DNA of 64,000 bases from Dicyema japonicum (Eukaryota; Dicyemida; Rhombozoa; Dicyemidae): positions 1,043,652 through 1,107,651 of the forward strand of contig RDEW01000009.1 of assembly GCA_011109175.1 (NCBI GenBank), written 5' to 3'. The notes under the pieces were generated by a model. The model ran no database searches. It had not been told where the DNA came from and saw nothing but the letters and a program-made list of their open reading frames with translations. Both the position numbers and the translations under genes were made by a program. Positions 12,551 through 23,329 of the stretch are shown piece after piece. The number at the start of each line of letters is the position of its first letter. Within the stretch, counting starts at the first letter, position 1.

Positions 12551-13796
12551 TTTGAATAACATAACATAACAGAAACCATGAAAGTTTTTTTAGGTGGAAG
12601 GAATTGTTAAAACCGTTAAAATCTAAGTCACGAGGTGGGAGTGGTTTATTGGATAAGAAAAAACCCATGTTGTGATTTAAACTCTCACAAATCTCCAGTA
12701 CTAATGAAAGAATGGAGATAGGTCTGTTGAAGAGATTTTGATAGCTAAGCATGGAAGTATAATGATCGACTTTCTCAACATTTGTATGCAGAATGGAGAA
12801 TTCTAGTTGAGTGCATCAAGTCCGTTGTGTCCGAGGTGATACAAATGGAGAATACATTAGTTTTGGCAGAGGTTTCGAACTTTTTTGATTGAGTGATAGA
12901 TCTCGACTCATTTTTTCCTTGAATTTTACACACTTTCTGTAATCTCGTTGTTCTGCTTGCAATAATTAAATCGTCAGCGACTAAAATCATTCAAAATTAT
13001 GTTTGTGGTTTGACAAAAATTTGATTCAAAGGTAAAACCAAATTAACTAATTCTTGGACCCTCACATTCAAGCACAGTGATCCAGAGGTGGCATTATCGA
13101 ATCCAGCATACACAGAAGATGCTCAATGTCTGGCCGGTATACAAAAGGATACACATCTTCATTCAACCGGGAGACTATTTTGATTCCTGGCGACAAGTTC
13201 TGCCATCGACCTCAGCTTACTGAACAATTTCCTCTGGATTACTTTGATTGGTAACTTGAAGGAAATCAGTCTTTAGCCAACGATGTAACTAACCACGATG
13301 CCGACACCCTAAGACAGGGGTTGGGAACCTTTTAAGCCAAAGAGCTATTTTTTGGCAATTAAAACAATTGAAGAGGATATGATATGAATCTGGAGTACAA
13401 CTTTTTCAATCCATTATATGAATCTGGTTTGCATGTATTGAAGTATGGCACCGGCAATGTCTTCTCCACGTGTTTGACCCTTTAGCGGAAATAATGCTAA
13501 AAGTTATTCTCTAGGAAAGTCTCGAGAAACATAAAGTATTAATAGAGACACCTAATATATTACTAAGTTCATGAAATCTGGACCGTATCCTTAATGTCGC
13601 ATGACTTATCTACTCCGATCAAAATTGCAGAAGCTATTTTAAGGTCATCAACTTGGTGCATCGTCACATGCAAGCGATCTTATTAGTTCTATTCGCATTT
13701 GTTTTTGCGGATAACGGTGTATTTTTAATTTGATTTAAAATCTCTGTTTTATTCTTAAAATTTTGTAATAGTTGTTATTATTTTTATTTAATTAAT

Positions 13797-13935
13797 AATC
13801 CCGAAAAGGGAGCACCAAGAAAGAAGGAGTAAACCAACTAATTAAGTGATTCCGGTACGCCTCAACAGGATCGAGAGGTTTTTCCTGTGTTCCTCCAGAG
13901 TACCCACAACTTTCCTGAATAGACGACGATCATCG
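13797..13935 (+). repeat. Dispersed repeat R1, copy inside hAT
   Basis: Shares AGCACCAAGAAAGAAGG, TAAACCAACTAATTAAGTGA and a following C-rich region with the copies at 4499 and 35271. It lies inside the hAT element at 13315-14834. Confidence 0.55.
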
Positions 13936-14220
13936 TTCATTAGAGTTTGAAGAGGGGTGGGAATAGTTGTTGACAATTTTAGAAAACAGGATTTGATGTG
14001 AATGGTTTTCATATTTTTTAAATCTCATGACTGACATGGTTCCAATAAGTGTTTGATAACGAAAGTCAGAAGAAGAGAAAGATTTATCATTCAACATATG
14101 AAAACCCATTAAATCAACGGGGGTTGATTTGTCCCTACGCATTCTCTGGATTCAATGGAACTGCTGTAACCAGAGATCAATTTTTATTAATAATTTAAAT
14201 AGAAATTATTGTTTTCATGG

Positions 14221-14562
14221 AATGCAAGGAGCTCTTGAATCCACGTGGCTCCAAAGTTAGTGTGGTCCTATGTGGCTACTTGAATTGAAGATTTTGTGTT
14301 TATTACTTCTGTTTCTACTCTTCCCTTTTTGTCTCCAGGGAGCTTGAATTATTAGCGTGCGTCATGTGGTTCACCATCTCTGGTGACCCTAGATATAATC
14401 CTAAATTATATTCAGAAAGAACCATTGGTCAACAACCATCCAGTGGAGTTCCCGATGGGCGGCACTTCCTTCAAGTCCGAGCAAGTGAAGACTGTTGAGG
14501 GAGGCCTGAAATTTTTCATTTTGTCTATGACAGTGTTTTTTGGTTCAATAAATTTAAATTTA
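14221..14562 (-). repeat. Dispersed repeat R1, inverted copy inside hAT
   Basis: The reverse complement matches 22668-22935 over most of its length. Shared words include TTGAACCAAAAAACAC, CTTGAAGGAAGTGCC, GATGGTTGTTGACCAATGGT-like text, AACCACATGACGCACGC and GGGAAGAG. The two copies are the best-preserved pair of the family. Confidence 0.65.
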
Positions 14563-14849
14563 TAGACATAGTTGAAGAGCCACAAACAGAATTTATGATT
14601 AAACGAGTAAGATTGTTAAAATTAAAATATTTAATAATTTAAATAAAAATAACAATTTAATTTAAAATAGCATCTAAATATTATATATAGTCTATACATA
14701 AAAACATTTTGGAAGAACATTATTTTGAAAATGTTTTTATTGGAGATCAAAGTAATCATTTGCGATAATTGAAAGAGCCACATAAAAAATCAATGATCCA
14801 CAATGGCTCTAAAATCCACTGTTGCCGACCCCTGCCCTAGGAAATCCTG

Positions 14850-15440
14850 TTAATAACAAAAAAATCATTTTTTTTAAATTGCTGAAAATTATTTAAAAAA
14901 TTGTTTATCAGCTGAAATTATTAACTATTTTTTATGAGCGTAATATGACCTTGAAAATTTTGTTTCATTCAAAAGTAATCTGTTCTTAAGGGATAGATGT
15001 AATACTAATTATCTTAATAAGAAGTAAGGTCCCTTCACTTTCATAGTTGTACTTTCCAGTCAACGTCACCACATTCACTGTTTCGCTTTTTGTATTTTAT
15101 CACCATTCCGAATCTACAAATACGATAATGCTGTACACTAAAAATTGAAAAAGTACTAGACCCTATATATTAAACTCAAAAATAAAAAACAGAGGATATA
15201 CATTGACTAAGAATGCCACATCAACAAGTCTGCCTTATTCAACCAGTCTGACAGTTAACAAATCAAAGCCGCTAAGCTAATTTAAGAGTGGATTAGTATC
15301 TGGTTATATACTAAACCATTAAGGTCGTGACCAAACACTAACACGTGACCTATACTACCAAATAAATCAAATAATAATTATATAACATTAAATAAAAGAG
15401 ACACGTGACGACAAATGAATTCAGTTAATAAATAACAAAT
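14850..15440. other. No gene recognised
   Basis: AT-rich spacer between the hAT element and a minus-strand LINE remnant. Nothing is recognisable. Confidence 0.35.
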
Positions 15441-15447
15441 TTAAAGG

Positions 15448-16290
15448 TCAACGTGGGGCATAGGGTTTTTCTGTTTTATTTTTTAACGCTTCAGACAAAC
15501 TGGAAGGTGTAACCGGGCTGTTTTTGTGAACTCTTTCAACGTGGAGAATGCTGGAATAACGAAATAAGTCATCGGGTAAGCCTCTTCCCTTTATAAATTC
15601 AGAGGGCCTTCCTGGGGTTTGAAATGAAATGGTACTTAATAATTCCAATTTGATCGTTCTAACAATTCCCTAAATTGATCATCACCATCAGTACCTCAAC
15701 TCATCCAAATCATCTTCATTTCTTAGACTTTTGTTCACAAACTCTAGATCTCCATCAAGTGTTTCTGGAAGTGTAATACGCCGGCGGAAGCACGGTCCCT
15801 GTCTCAAATAGCCTCCAACGCATATCAACAATTTCGAGACTCAGTGGACTCGTACAACATCTTTTATGTAGTGAGTGAATCCTTGTTTATTCTTGTTGGC
15901 CAGTTCAGTCCTAATAATGATCTAAGTTGTCTTCGGTAGAAAGAGTCTACTCCAATTTGTTCGGTTTTGGACGTCCCCCAGGTCGATGAATTGTATATTA
16001 GGATCGGCTTGACAAAGGCTTCATACAGTCTCAAACAAAGTTATGTGCAGGATTGTCGTTTGCCACTCTTTCTTCAACTTGTTCATCGTTATTCAAGCAA
16101 GGGCCTTCCTTCTGCCAATATCTTGGCTGTCTCCAGTAAAAAGCCGAGTTTGTTCTTTTTGCGGCATGTTTCACTTAATCTGCTTTCCATTCTCCTGATT
16201 TCCACAATGTCGTTTTTTGCGGTGTTCATTACGAGGAACCATCTGTTCAGCTCAGCATGTGCCATTTCGGGAGTCGAAGTTTAAAGGTCA
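15448..16290 (-). pseudogene. LINE reverse-transcriptase C-terminus
   Basis: Minus-strand LINE remnant. From about 16290 leftwards the frames read NDIVEIRRMESRLSETCRKK, then LRLYEAFVKPILIYNSSTWG, then VDSFYRRQLRSLLGLNWPTR near 15965-15900. The last is almost the same as the SFHRRQLRSLLGMEWPRR of the 41110-41510 copy, so both belong to one family. Further left a 66-codon frame (15448-15648) contains GRPSEFIKGRGLP, the likely tail. Several frameshifts and stops are present. Confidence 0.7.
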
Positions 16291-16729
16291 GTCTCTTCGT
16301 ACTACTCTGAGGATTTTGTACGATTATTTTTGCTTCGCTCCATTCACACTATGCATACCCCATAGAAGGGGAAAGAAGAGAAATCACTCACGTCCATAGT
16401 AAAAGAAATTACTTACTCATTCTCCTCTCGAAACTTATTGGTCGACTTTGAAAAGCACACGTACAGATTCAAACACTATGAGAAGCAAACATCGATTGTC
16501 TCGGAAACACAAAGATTAAAGATTACGGAGCCTTCTGTAGGTAGAATCCGTGCTACCGTGAAGATTCTTCCAAATCAGAACCTTATACTTCAGCCATCTG
16601 AACAGTCCTACGCAGCACTCGTTCAGAGACACCAAATTATCCCATACGTTATAGCAAACCTCCTTCAATTCCACGAATTAATGTGTTAGTTTGAAATCTT
16701 TAATGAATATCCCAATATCACCTACAGTG

Positions 16730-17005
16730 GTTCTCAATTGCAGCCCATGCGAAGTTCCGTTGACTCAAACGATAGCAAGAGATAAACTGGAGAAGCCACC
16801 GAGTTTAACATACGTCGTGGCTTTTTAATGTAGCCAGGCGTCCCAGCTTCTTTAGTAAACGAATCGATTTCCCGCTTATTCCTCCAGTTGTTTCATCTAT
16901 GGGGCAGAAAGTGAATCGATCGTATATTTGTCTCCTTTGCTTTCATTGATTTTTCCGCTCCATACACTGTGTCTACCGCGCTCACGACAATATTGGATGG
17001 TTTTT
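16730..17005 (-). pseudogene. LINE (YLDD/WDATC family) C-terminal fragment
   Basis: At the DNA level this closely matches 38600-38880. Both contain CTTATTCCTCCAGTTGT, TTTTTAATGTAGC / TTTTTAGTGTAGC, and an exact CAGTGTGTCTACCGCGCTC-type stretch in AT-rich surroundings. On the minus strand it encodes the tail region (CRERGRHSVWSGK..., then a broken VETTG-like motif). It is 5'-truncated. Confidence 0.7.
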
Positions 17006-17009
17006 TACA

Positions 17010-18660
17010 ATAAACTTTGAAGCAGTTATTTATTTGCTGGCTATTAGAACGATTAATGCAAGGCTCTTTTGTATAGTGTTAGTAAAATTACAGGGGGGGA
17101 ATTTTCAATCGGCCTTACAAACTTATTTCCTTTTTCAATTAGTGTCAGTAATCCTTTTCCATAACCTGAGATGGTAATGTGGGAAAGTTGTATAAACACC
17201 ATTAAAAGACAGTTAAAGTGATGAGTCATCACTGATGACACTATACGAGTAAAGTTGTCCATAGTCATCTGGTTCACAGGAAACTGATATATTGCATGAT
17301 ATTGGAGGATGTTGTCGATCGAAAGTATAAGCGAAGAAAAATAAATTTTTCATTACTTCAGTAATTCTTTGCAAGTTTCGAATAGTTTAATACGTGCAAA
17401 TTCTGATACCTTCCGATTCTCCTTTCAGAAGAATCCACGAGGAACTCTGGCCACGGATTCGTGTTTTTCTGCAGAGAAAAGGGAAACTTATTGGGTAATG
17501 CGATTATTCGAGCAGAGGAACATCGATCTGTCTTGTAGAAAAACACTCCGATTGAGTTCCTTTGTAAGCATTCAAACAGGCTATACAGTCGGGACATTAG
17601 AAACTCTTTTTAAAATTAAATTTTTATTACAAGATCAACTTTTTGGCTCGATGCTCCTTCCTTGATCCTACACAAACTCATTGTGGTCAGGTTGTGCCTG
17701 ATTACACCTCCTCCGTTATTTCTTGTATTGGGATCTCCAAGAGTTAGAACTAACATGTGAGCTTAAACATTTTCAGATCTGACTTTCAAAACCTGTGATT
17801 TCGGTAAGTATGCGTAGATTCCGGAATATGTTTGTTAGTCGCGGAAAGGATTCCTTTCGCAGTTTCAACCATATTTTGACTAAGAAAAATCCCTGTTTTT
17901 CCAATCCATTCTGACTACGGCTCTTGACACTTTACCCGTAATGTTGTTAATGAGTCATGTGTTCCGTATGATAACATTTCATAAATGACACAGAATTCCC
18001 TCAACTCCTTTGCCCCAATACAGAGCGTATCATTCCGAATTCCGTGGAAACAATTTTGTGGTCACATTTAACTGTAATTCCACAGTAAGATCTTTAATGC
18101 AAAAAAAGTGATTTGTCTTATATGTTACCTACAATCGACCTGATTGGAAATCTTTATGGAAGTTCACATGTAAGTCATGTCAGCAGTCATTCAAGTTGTT
18201 TCGTGCATGGAGAGTGTTGGAATACAGTATTTAAGAGAAATAAGTTAAAACCATAGCAGAAGCTCGCCAAGACTGTACTGGGGAAAGTCCTATCCCTCTT
18301 CCATGCACTTTCAATGAAAAATTCAAGTAGGATTAATCTGTAGTCACATGACACTAATTGATTTTTTCTTTGATATTAGCATATATTGATCTGTATTTTG
18401 CCAAATACTGACGTGGTGCCTCTTTAGTCTTTAGACCTCTCCCATTGAAGGTTTGATACCGTATATACGTGGATTAGACTCGTGGAGATTGACTCTACAA
18501 CCACAACCAATAAAGTTAACTACTTCTAGTCTTTAGGGTAAATTCAGCCACTGAAAGCAATACTGGCTGACAAGTTTACGCAAATTTAAAACTGTCAAAA
18601 TTTCGTTGCGAAGACATATAATCCAATTTTAACGTAAAAACACGAAATATATATCAATAC
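17010..18660. other. No gene recognised
   Basis: Several 60-100 codon frames exist on both strands (for example 17053-17277 minus and 17369-17665 plus). None shows a motif, and they overlap one another. I cannot support a gene here. Confidence 0.3.
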
Positions 18661-18672
18661 TGAGGTTTATTA

Positions 18673-18970
18673 ATGGAGAAGAAAAGGGAGAAGAGAAGAC
18701 TGAGGACAGCCATGGAAAGAGAAAAGATAAAATTGAAGATTAAGGATCTAGAGCATGTATTAGTATGACTTATATTAGAAATTGAGAATTAAAAAAAAGG
18801 AATATTACGAAAAACTGAAGGAAGTTGCTTTTAGAAAGTTCTTGGAGGATATTCTTGAGGAGAAAGAGGCGATGCCGATTGATCGTGAACACATCAGGTC
18901 GATGTCGTACCCTGAGTTTGTTGATTATATTAGAGCTTATTTTGACAATGTTTATTCATCTCTTTCTTAA
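18673..18970 (+). CDS. Small basic protein, unknown; one 22-nt intron
   Basis: Two exons, 18673-18756 and 18779-18970, are separated by a GT-AG intron of 22 nt (18757-18778) that contains an in-frame stop. Splicing gives 276 nt, or 91 residues, in one uninterrupted frame from ATG to TAA. Both exon lengths are multiples of three. The protein starts MEKKREKRRLRTAMEREK, is strongly charged and probably helical in its first half. It continues EYYEKLKEVAFRKFLEDILE and ends in the YPEFVDYIRAYFDNVYSSL region. I do not recognise a family. The intron size matches those of IMP4 and ARP6, which supports a real expressed gene. An AT-rich stretch with TATAT lies just upstream. Confidence 0.6.
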
Positions 18971-19439
18971 TCAGTTTTTTAGTCTTCTTTTCTGGGTTAA
19001 TGTGGATGCACTAAGATTACTTGAATTTAACTCTTCACATGTTATTATGGTCCTTGAGCATACATTATGTTGTTCACATGGTATGACTTGAAATTGGGGA
19101 ACTTTAATGACAGTAAACCTATAATTCGTTTGAATAAAAATCCTAATTAATGCAATTGAAGATGAATAATTCAATTATAATGACACGTGGTAATTGTGAG
19201 CTATTAAGAGAAGGGCATGTCTCGATAACATATTTAACTCGATGTTCTTTAAGAGTTCGATACACTATCCTTATGTTCTCATTGCAGGTTGGTAGGCTTG
19301 TTTTCTTTATAAAGACCTCGAAGGGGGTTGTTCCAGCCACAGAACTGTGGAAACTGTGTAGCGTCTCGATAGCTGTGGATTGTAGGTTTTTTTTGCTTAT
19401 CCGTCGCAGGAGTCATGCCTTCTTGTATTGTCGAAGAAA

Positions 19440-19560
19440 TTTATTTTAAAAACAAGACTCATCGACAAATTAAAAGAAAATATATGGGCGTTAGGTGATC
19501 TCAGCCTCCTTAAGCAGTCATCTCACCTTTCTTCAGTGTTCGTCCCGAGATCCATATAGT
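19440..19560 (+). repeat. Possible R1 fragment
   Basis: The words TTAGGTGATCTCAGCCTCCT and AAGCAGTC resemble AGGTGATCCCGGCCTCCC and CAGCAGTC in the 22668 R1 copy. The similarity is short and the boundaries are uncertain. Confidence 0.3.
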
Positions 19561-19956
19561 AGTGCATGACTTTTCTGTGCTTGTAGATAACAAGTTATTC
19601 TCTTACCGTTTGCGGGATCAGATCTTGCGTGTCTTATCTATTTATTTTTTTAGCCCAGGGTCACTAAGTTTGAAAAAGTGTCATTTGCTAACTAAGTCCT
19701 CCCGAACTGACAAAAGGAAGGCATAACTTGTTTTTGACAAGGTCCTTTAGTGCTCTTCTCATTTGACACAAAGTCCGGTAGTTTTGAATTTGAGGAGTTT
19801 TAAGTCCGATAATGTCCGGCCTCTCCCATGAATAAGAAAGAGTCCCAAAGGACAATGATTTTTTAAATGCAACCCCGAATCCACGTTCTTCAAATACAAA
19901 TTGAAGAACTTGACAACTGCAGAAGTCACATAAACCAACGTAACATCGGATCCTAG

Positions 19957-20770
19957 ACGTTAGCCATTAGAATATGTCCGGACCAAAACCTGAGGGAAAT
20001 TTTACTGATAGTGTGTCGCATGGCCGACTGATTACGCATGGGCAGACGGTTACATTTTTTTACCTTGAAAGGTCAATCAAACATCTTCTATTATCAGAAT
20101 TTTATTTTTTAGGGTGGCAACCCTAAATTTCTGGTGTCCAGACATTTGGCCAACAGATATTCGACCGACAGAAGTTAGGCCGACAGGACATTTGGCCGAT
20201 AGGACATTCTGGTTTTAAAATTCAGAGAAAAAATTCAAAATAAAAACATTTACTTAAAGGTTATGAGAAAGCGCAGTCAAAAATTCTACTGGAGTGTAAT
20301 CATCATATTTTTCAATAATACTGTTTATCCTTTTGTTCACATCCTAGTACTTCTTTACTTGTCTTATTGTTATTCCGGCCATCACTTGTACTACTGTGAG
20401 TTCCCACTCCGACTGTTCTTTCGTATTTTTGCAACAAGCCGACAAACGGTTGGATGCTTTATAGACACTCTTTGTGAAAAAGATCTGTGCCATCCTTCAA
20501 GTGAATTCGTAGTTCTTGGGAGGCCTTATGCCTGTCTGTCGTGTACATTACACATTTCCAAACTAAACAATAGTGTCGGCTAATGTCCTGTCGACCAAAT
20601 GTTAGCCATTCAAATATGTACGGACCAAAACCTGAAGAAAATTTGACTGATAGTGTGTCACATGGCCGACTGGCTACGCATGGGTGGTTACATTTTTTAC
20701 CTTGAAATGTCAAATCAAATATCTTTTATTATTAGAATTTTATTTTTTATGGTGGCAACCCTAAATTTCT
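19957..20770. repeat. Direct repeats of about 170 bp flanking about 470 bp
   Basis: The segment 19957-20132 is repeated at 20599-20770 in the same orientation, sharing GTTAGCCATT, GGACCAAAACCTGA, TGATAGTGTGTC, CATGGCCGACTG, GGTTACATTTTTT and GGTGGCAACCCTAAATTTCT. The spacer contains GACATTTGGCC and GGCCGACAGGACATTTGGCC-like iterations. It also has a minus-strand open stretch (about 20459-20620) with a Cys/His-bearing sequence that is not clearly assignable. This could be the two ends of a small LTR-like or DNA element, or a tandem duplication. Confidence 0.55.
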
Positions 20771-21138
20771 AGCGTGTTTCAGAATACTTTTTGTAGTGGC
20801 TACTTACAGAGGTTTTGTGAAAGATAGTTCGGAGTATGAAAGACGTTTTGCAAAATAAATTCCCTGAACATCTTGCGAGGCAAGGAATATATATGCTAGC
20901 TGAGAAGATTTTTTAGTATAATTAATGAAAGGTATTGTACATTTTTTATTATCAAAAGGATGGAGAGCACGGCAAAAGCCCTACACGAGTGTCCACATGG
21001 AGTCAACTACAGCGATATTTTACTGTTAAGAATGACATTATGGAGTCAACTACAGTAAGGTCCCTTAATTGGCACAATTAACAGCCAAGTTTGTAAATTT
21101 TCGAATGCCTTAAAAGTTTTTATTTCCTTTATTTGTAG

Positions 21139-21321
21139 ATTGGAGATATAAACCACCACGTTTTTGCTTCTTGGCCCAATGGAAGATTAGACGCTAAGCT
21201 TCGTATGTACGCACGTTCCGGAATTTGCTCCCATATTCCTCGTAAACCCAATATGAAGTATTCATTACATATTATTTCTTGGAGAGCTGTCTCTCAGCGA
21301 AAGGATCTTAACAGTCATTGA
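21139..21321 (+). CDS. Orphan terminal exon, unknown gene
   Basis: A 61-codon open stretch follows a splice-acceptor-like TTATTTGTAG and ends with TGA at 21319-21321. It begins IGDINHHVFASWPNGRLDAK and continues through RMYARSGICSHIPRKPN to a basic end. Its composition is clearly protein-like against the AT-rich flanks. No upstream exon can be joined with confidence, and the family is not recognised. It may be the last exon of a host gene, or a relic cut off by the repeats on either side. Confidence 0.35.
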   Translation: MGDINHHVFASWPNGRLDAKLRMYARSGICSHIPRKPNMKYSLHIISWRAVSQRKDLNSH

Positions 21322-21752
21322 CATATTTAGTAGACTGGTTTTTTATTTTAACAATTAAAAAATAAGTTTTAGTTTTTTTTGTTCATTTGGCTGGTAAATG
21401 TACGGAATTAACGATAATCTTACTAAAAATTACTTTTTAATTTACTCAACCTTTATAATACTTCCAACAACGACCTGAAATTTCCTCTCTACGACAACAA
21501 ACTGATTGTGTGTAACCTTGACCTTAGCATAACTGCGGCTACTGCTCTTTGGCTTTGTTTTTTCAGTAATTCCATTATTTCAACGATGGGTCACTGGCCG
21601 CAAACTGACGACCTCCACCTTTACCAATTGTTTCAAGGTATGGAGCAATCGCATATGTTAACTCCCTACCAGGTGATGGGGCTAATGGTTGTATTGGATT
21701 CGTTAATTTTGTGAGACATGAAAAAGTATGTGCAGCTATTAATGGTTTAAAC

Positions 21753-22559
21753 CAGTGGTTAACCTTTTTTAAGTCAGCGCCCCCTTAAAAATTTTGCTGT
21801 CAACTGCGATATTTTTATGATGCAAAGGTCCTTTTTCAAGTATCCTTGAATTTTTTTGTAAATATTTGATTAATCATAAGACGATTTTCATAATGTGTGA
21901 AAATCCCAGTCCTTAGAAGATCCAATAAGGGTAAGGATTAGACAGTACCTGCAAACGATGTAATGGAAACATATTTTTAATGCATTTGAGAATACGAGGA
22001 CGACCGAGATGAACACTACCGATCTAAGAAGACCTAAAGATTGCCAAAATGAAGATCGATGAAGCGAGGACCTAGATGCTCTCCGCAAAATCGCATTTAG
22101 AGGCATCTCACTGAAAAACTGTCCATGTTACTGCGCAAGCAAAGAGAGGATAATGATCCCCCAAGTTGTCATCAGGTGATATATGCTCTTCTCTTGGTGT
22201 CATCATCGTGCTTTTTTTGAGATTATATTTCAGATTAGAAAAATAATTAACATCTGCATCAAGTTCTCAGGATAAAAAATCTTAAGATGATTTGACATTC
22301 TTGAGGCTTCATTCATTTGTAAAGACCTTCTTCACATAAGAGACATAGGAAGTAATTAGTTATACTCGTAGGGTATCAATCACTCCAAACTTTAAGTATT
22401 CATCCGAATGTATACGTCTTTTACTTTTTTATCACACATCTATAAAATATTAAATTTAATCAATAATAAAAAGTTAATATTTAATAATCACCAACCTTCC
22501 TCGGCTGCCTATTCGTCAGCCCCCCTAATATGTTCCAGCGCCCCCCGCAAGAACCACTG
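21753..22559 (+). mobile_element. hAT-type MITE, about 807 bp
   Basis: The left end is CAGTGGTTAACCTTTTTTAA followed by GCGCCCCC. The right end, inverted, reads CAGTGGTTCTTGCGGGGGGC. These are hAT-like terminal repeats with a shared GCGCCCCC-type subterminal block. The flanking 8-mers GTTTAAAC (21745-21752) and CTCTAAAC (22560-22567) agree at six of eight positions, as for an aged target duplication. There is no transposase inside. Strand is arbitrary. Confidence 0.65.
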
Positions 22560-22667
22560 CTCTAAACGAATCAGTACTGAATCAACAGTGGGAAAGACTA
22601 TCTTGGAATAAGTTATATTTACCATGTTTGTGTTATTTACACTTTTGTGATATTAGCGAGTATTTAT

Positions 22668-22935
22668 TTTTTTAAATTCATTGAACCAAAAAACACCCTT
22701 ATAGCCAGAATGAAAAAAAATCAGGTGATCCCGGCCTCCCTCAGCAGTCTTGGAATGCTCGGACTTGAAGGAAGTGCCTTCCAGAGGAACTCCTCTGGAT
22801 GGTTGTTGACTAATGGTCATTTTTGAATATAATATAGGATTATATCTGGCCCCCAGAGATGGTTAACCAAATGACGCACGCCAATAAATAATAAATCACC
22901 TCCCTAGAGCCAAAAGGGAAGAGGAGGAACAGAAG
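22668..22935 (+). repeat. Dispersed repeat R1, copy
   Basis: Good copy of R1. The order of words is TTGAACCAAAAAACACCC, AGGTGATCCCGGCCTCCC, GGACTTGAAGGAAGTGCC, CAGAGGAACTCCTCTGGATG, AAATGACGCACGCC, then GGGAAGAGGAGGAACAGAAG. It is the inverted counterpart of 14221-14562 and matches the 3' part of 4499-4770. Confidence 0.6.
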
Positions 22936-22946
22936 AATCAAACATA

Positions 22947-23190
22947 TTAGGAGAACGTGTAATGAACTGTCACCATTATTTCGTGTATTTTAATATATAT
23001 TGTATAATTATTTATTGTGGTTTGTTTAGGATTTGAATAAGTGGAAACCTGATTAATTAGTCGGACGATGATGTACCTCTCTTTCACAAGTGTTTTCATC
23101 GTTTTATAACGGATCAAGTCCATCGTTTTCTTTCCTACTCTGGAGACATTGGAATCTTGTGTTTTGAACCAAGGAAGCATTGGATACGCC
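22947..23190 (-). CDS. Candidate exon, unknown
   Basis: A minus-strand 77-codon frame. Its first part (MLPWFKTQDSNVSRVGKKTM and on to KERYIIVRLINQ) looks like real protein. It is followed at once by a GT and then AT-rich sequence, as at an exon end. No partner exon or family is recognised. Confidence 0.25.
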
Positions 23191-23329
23191 TTGGTACTTT
23201 CTTGTCAAAAACTGGAAACCTGGAAAATCTCTCAGAATCGGTTTTTAATTATAGGATTCGACTCCATTATCCTTGTAAGTTTTATATTGAATTGGGGTTA
23301 AAAATCCAGTTTTCTTCAATTTAGATAGA

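Larger units (their letters stand above)
13315..14834 (+). mobile_element. hAT-like element with target-site duplication, decayed
   Basis: The left end CAGGGGTTGGGAACC at 13315 and the right end, read inverted, CAGGGGTCGGCAACAG at 14834 form hAT-type terminal repeats. Each is flanked by an 8-bp direct repeat, CCCTAAGA (13307-13314) and CCCTAGGA (14835-14842), which differ at one position. The interior holds no transposase I can recognise. It does carry two R1 repeats in opposite orientation (13797 and 14221), which landed later. It is a non-autonomous or gutted copy. Strand is arbitrary. Confidence 0.75.
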
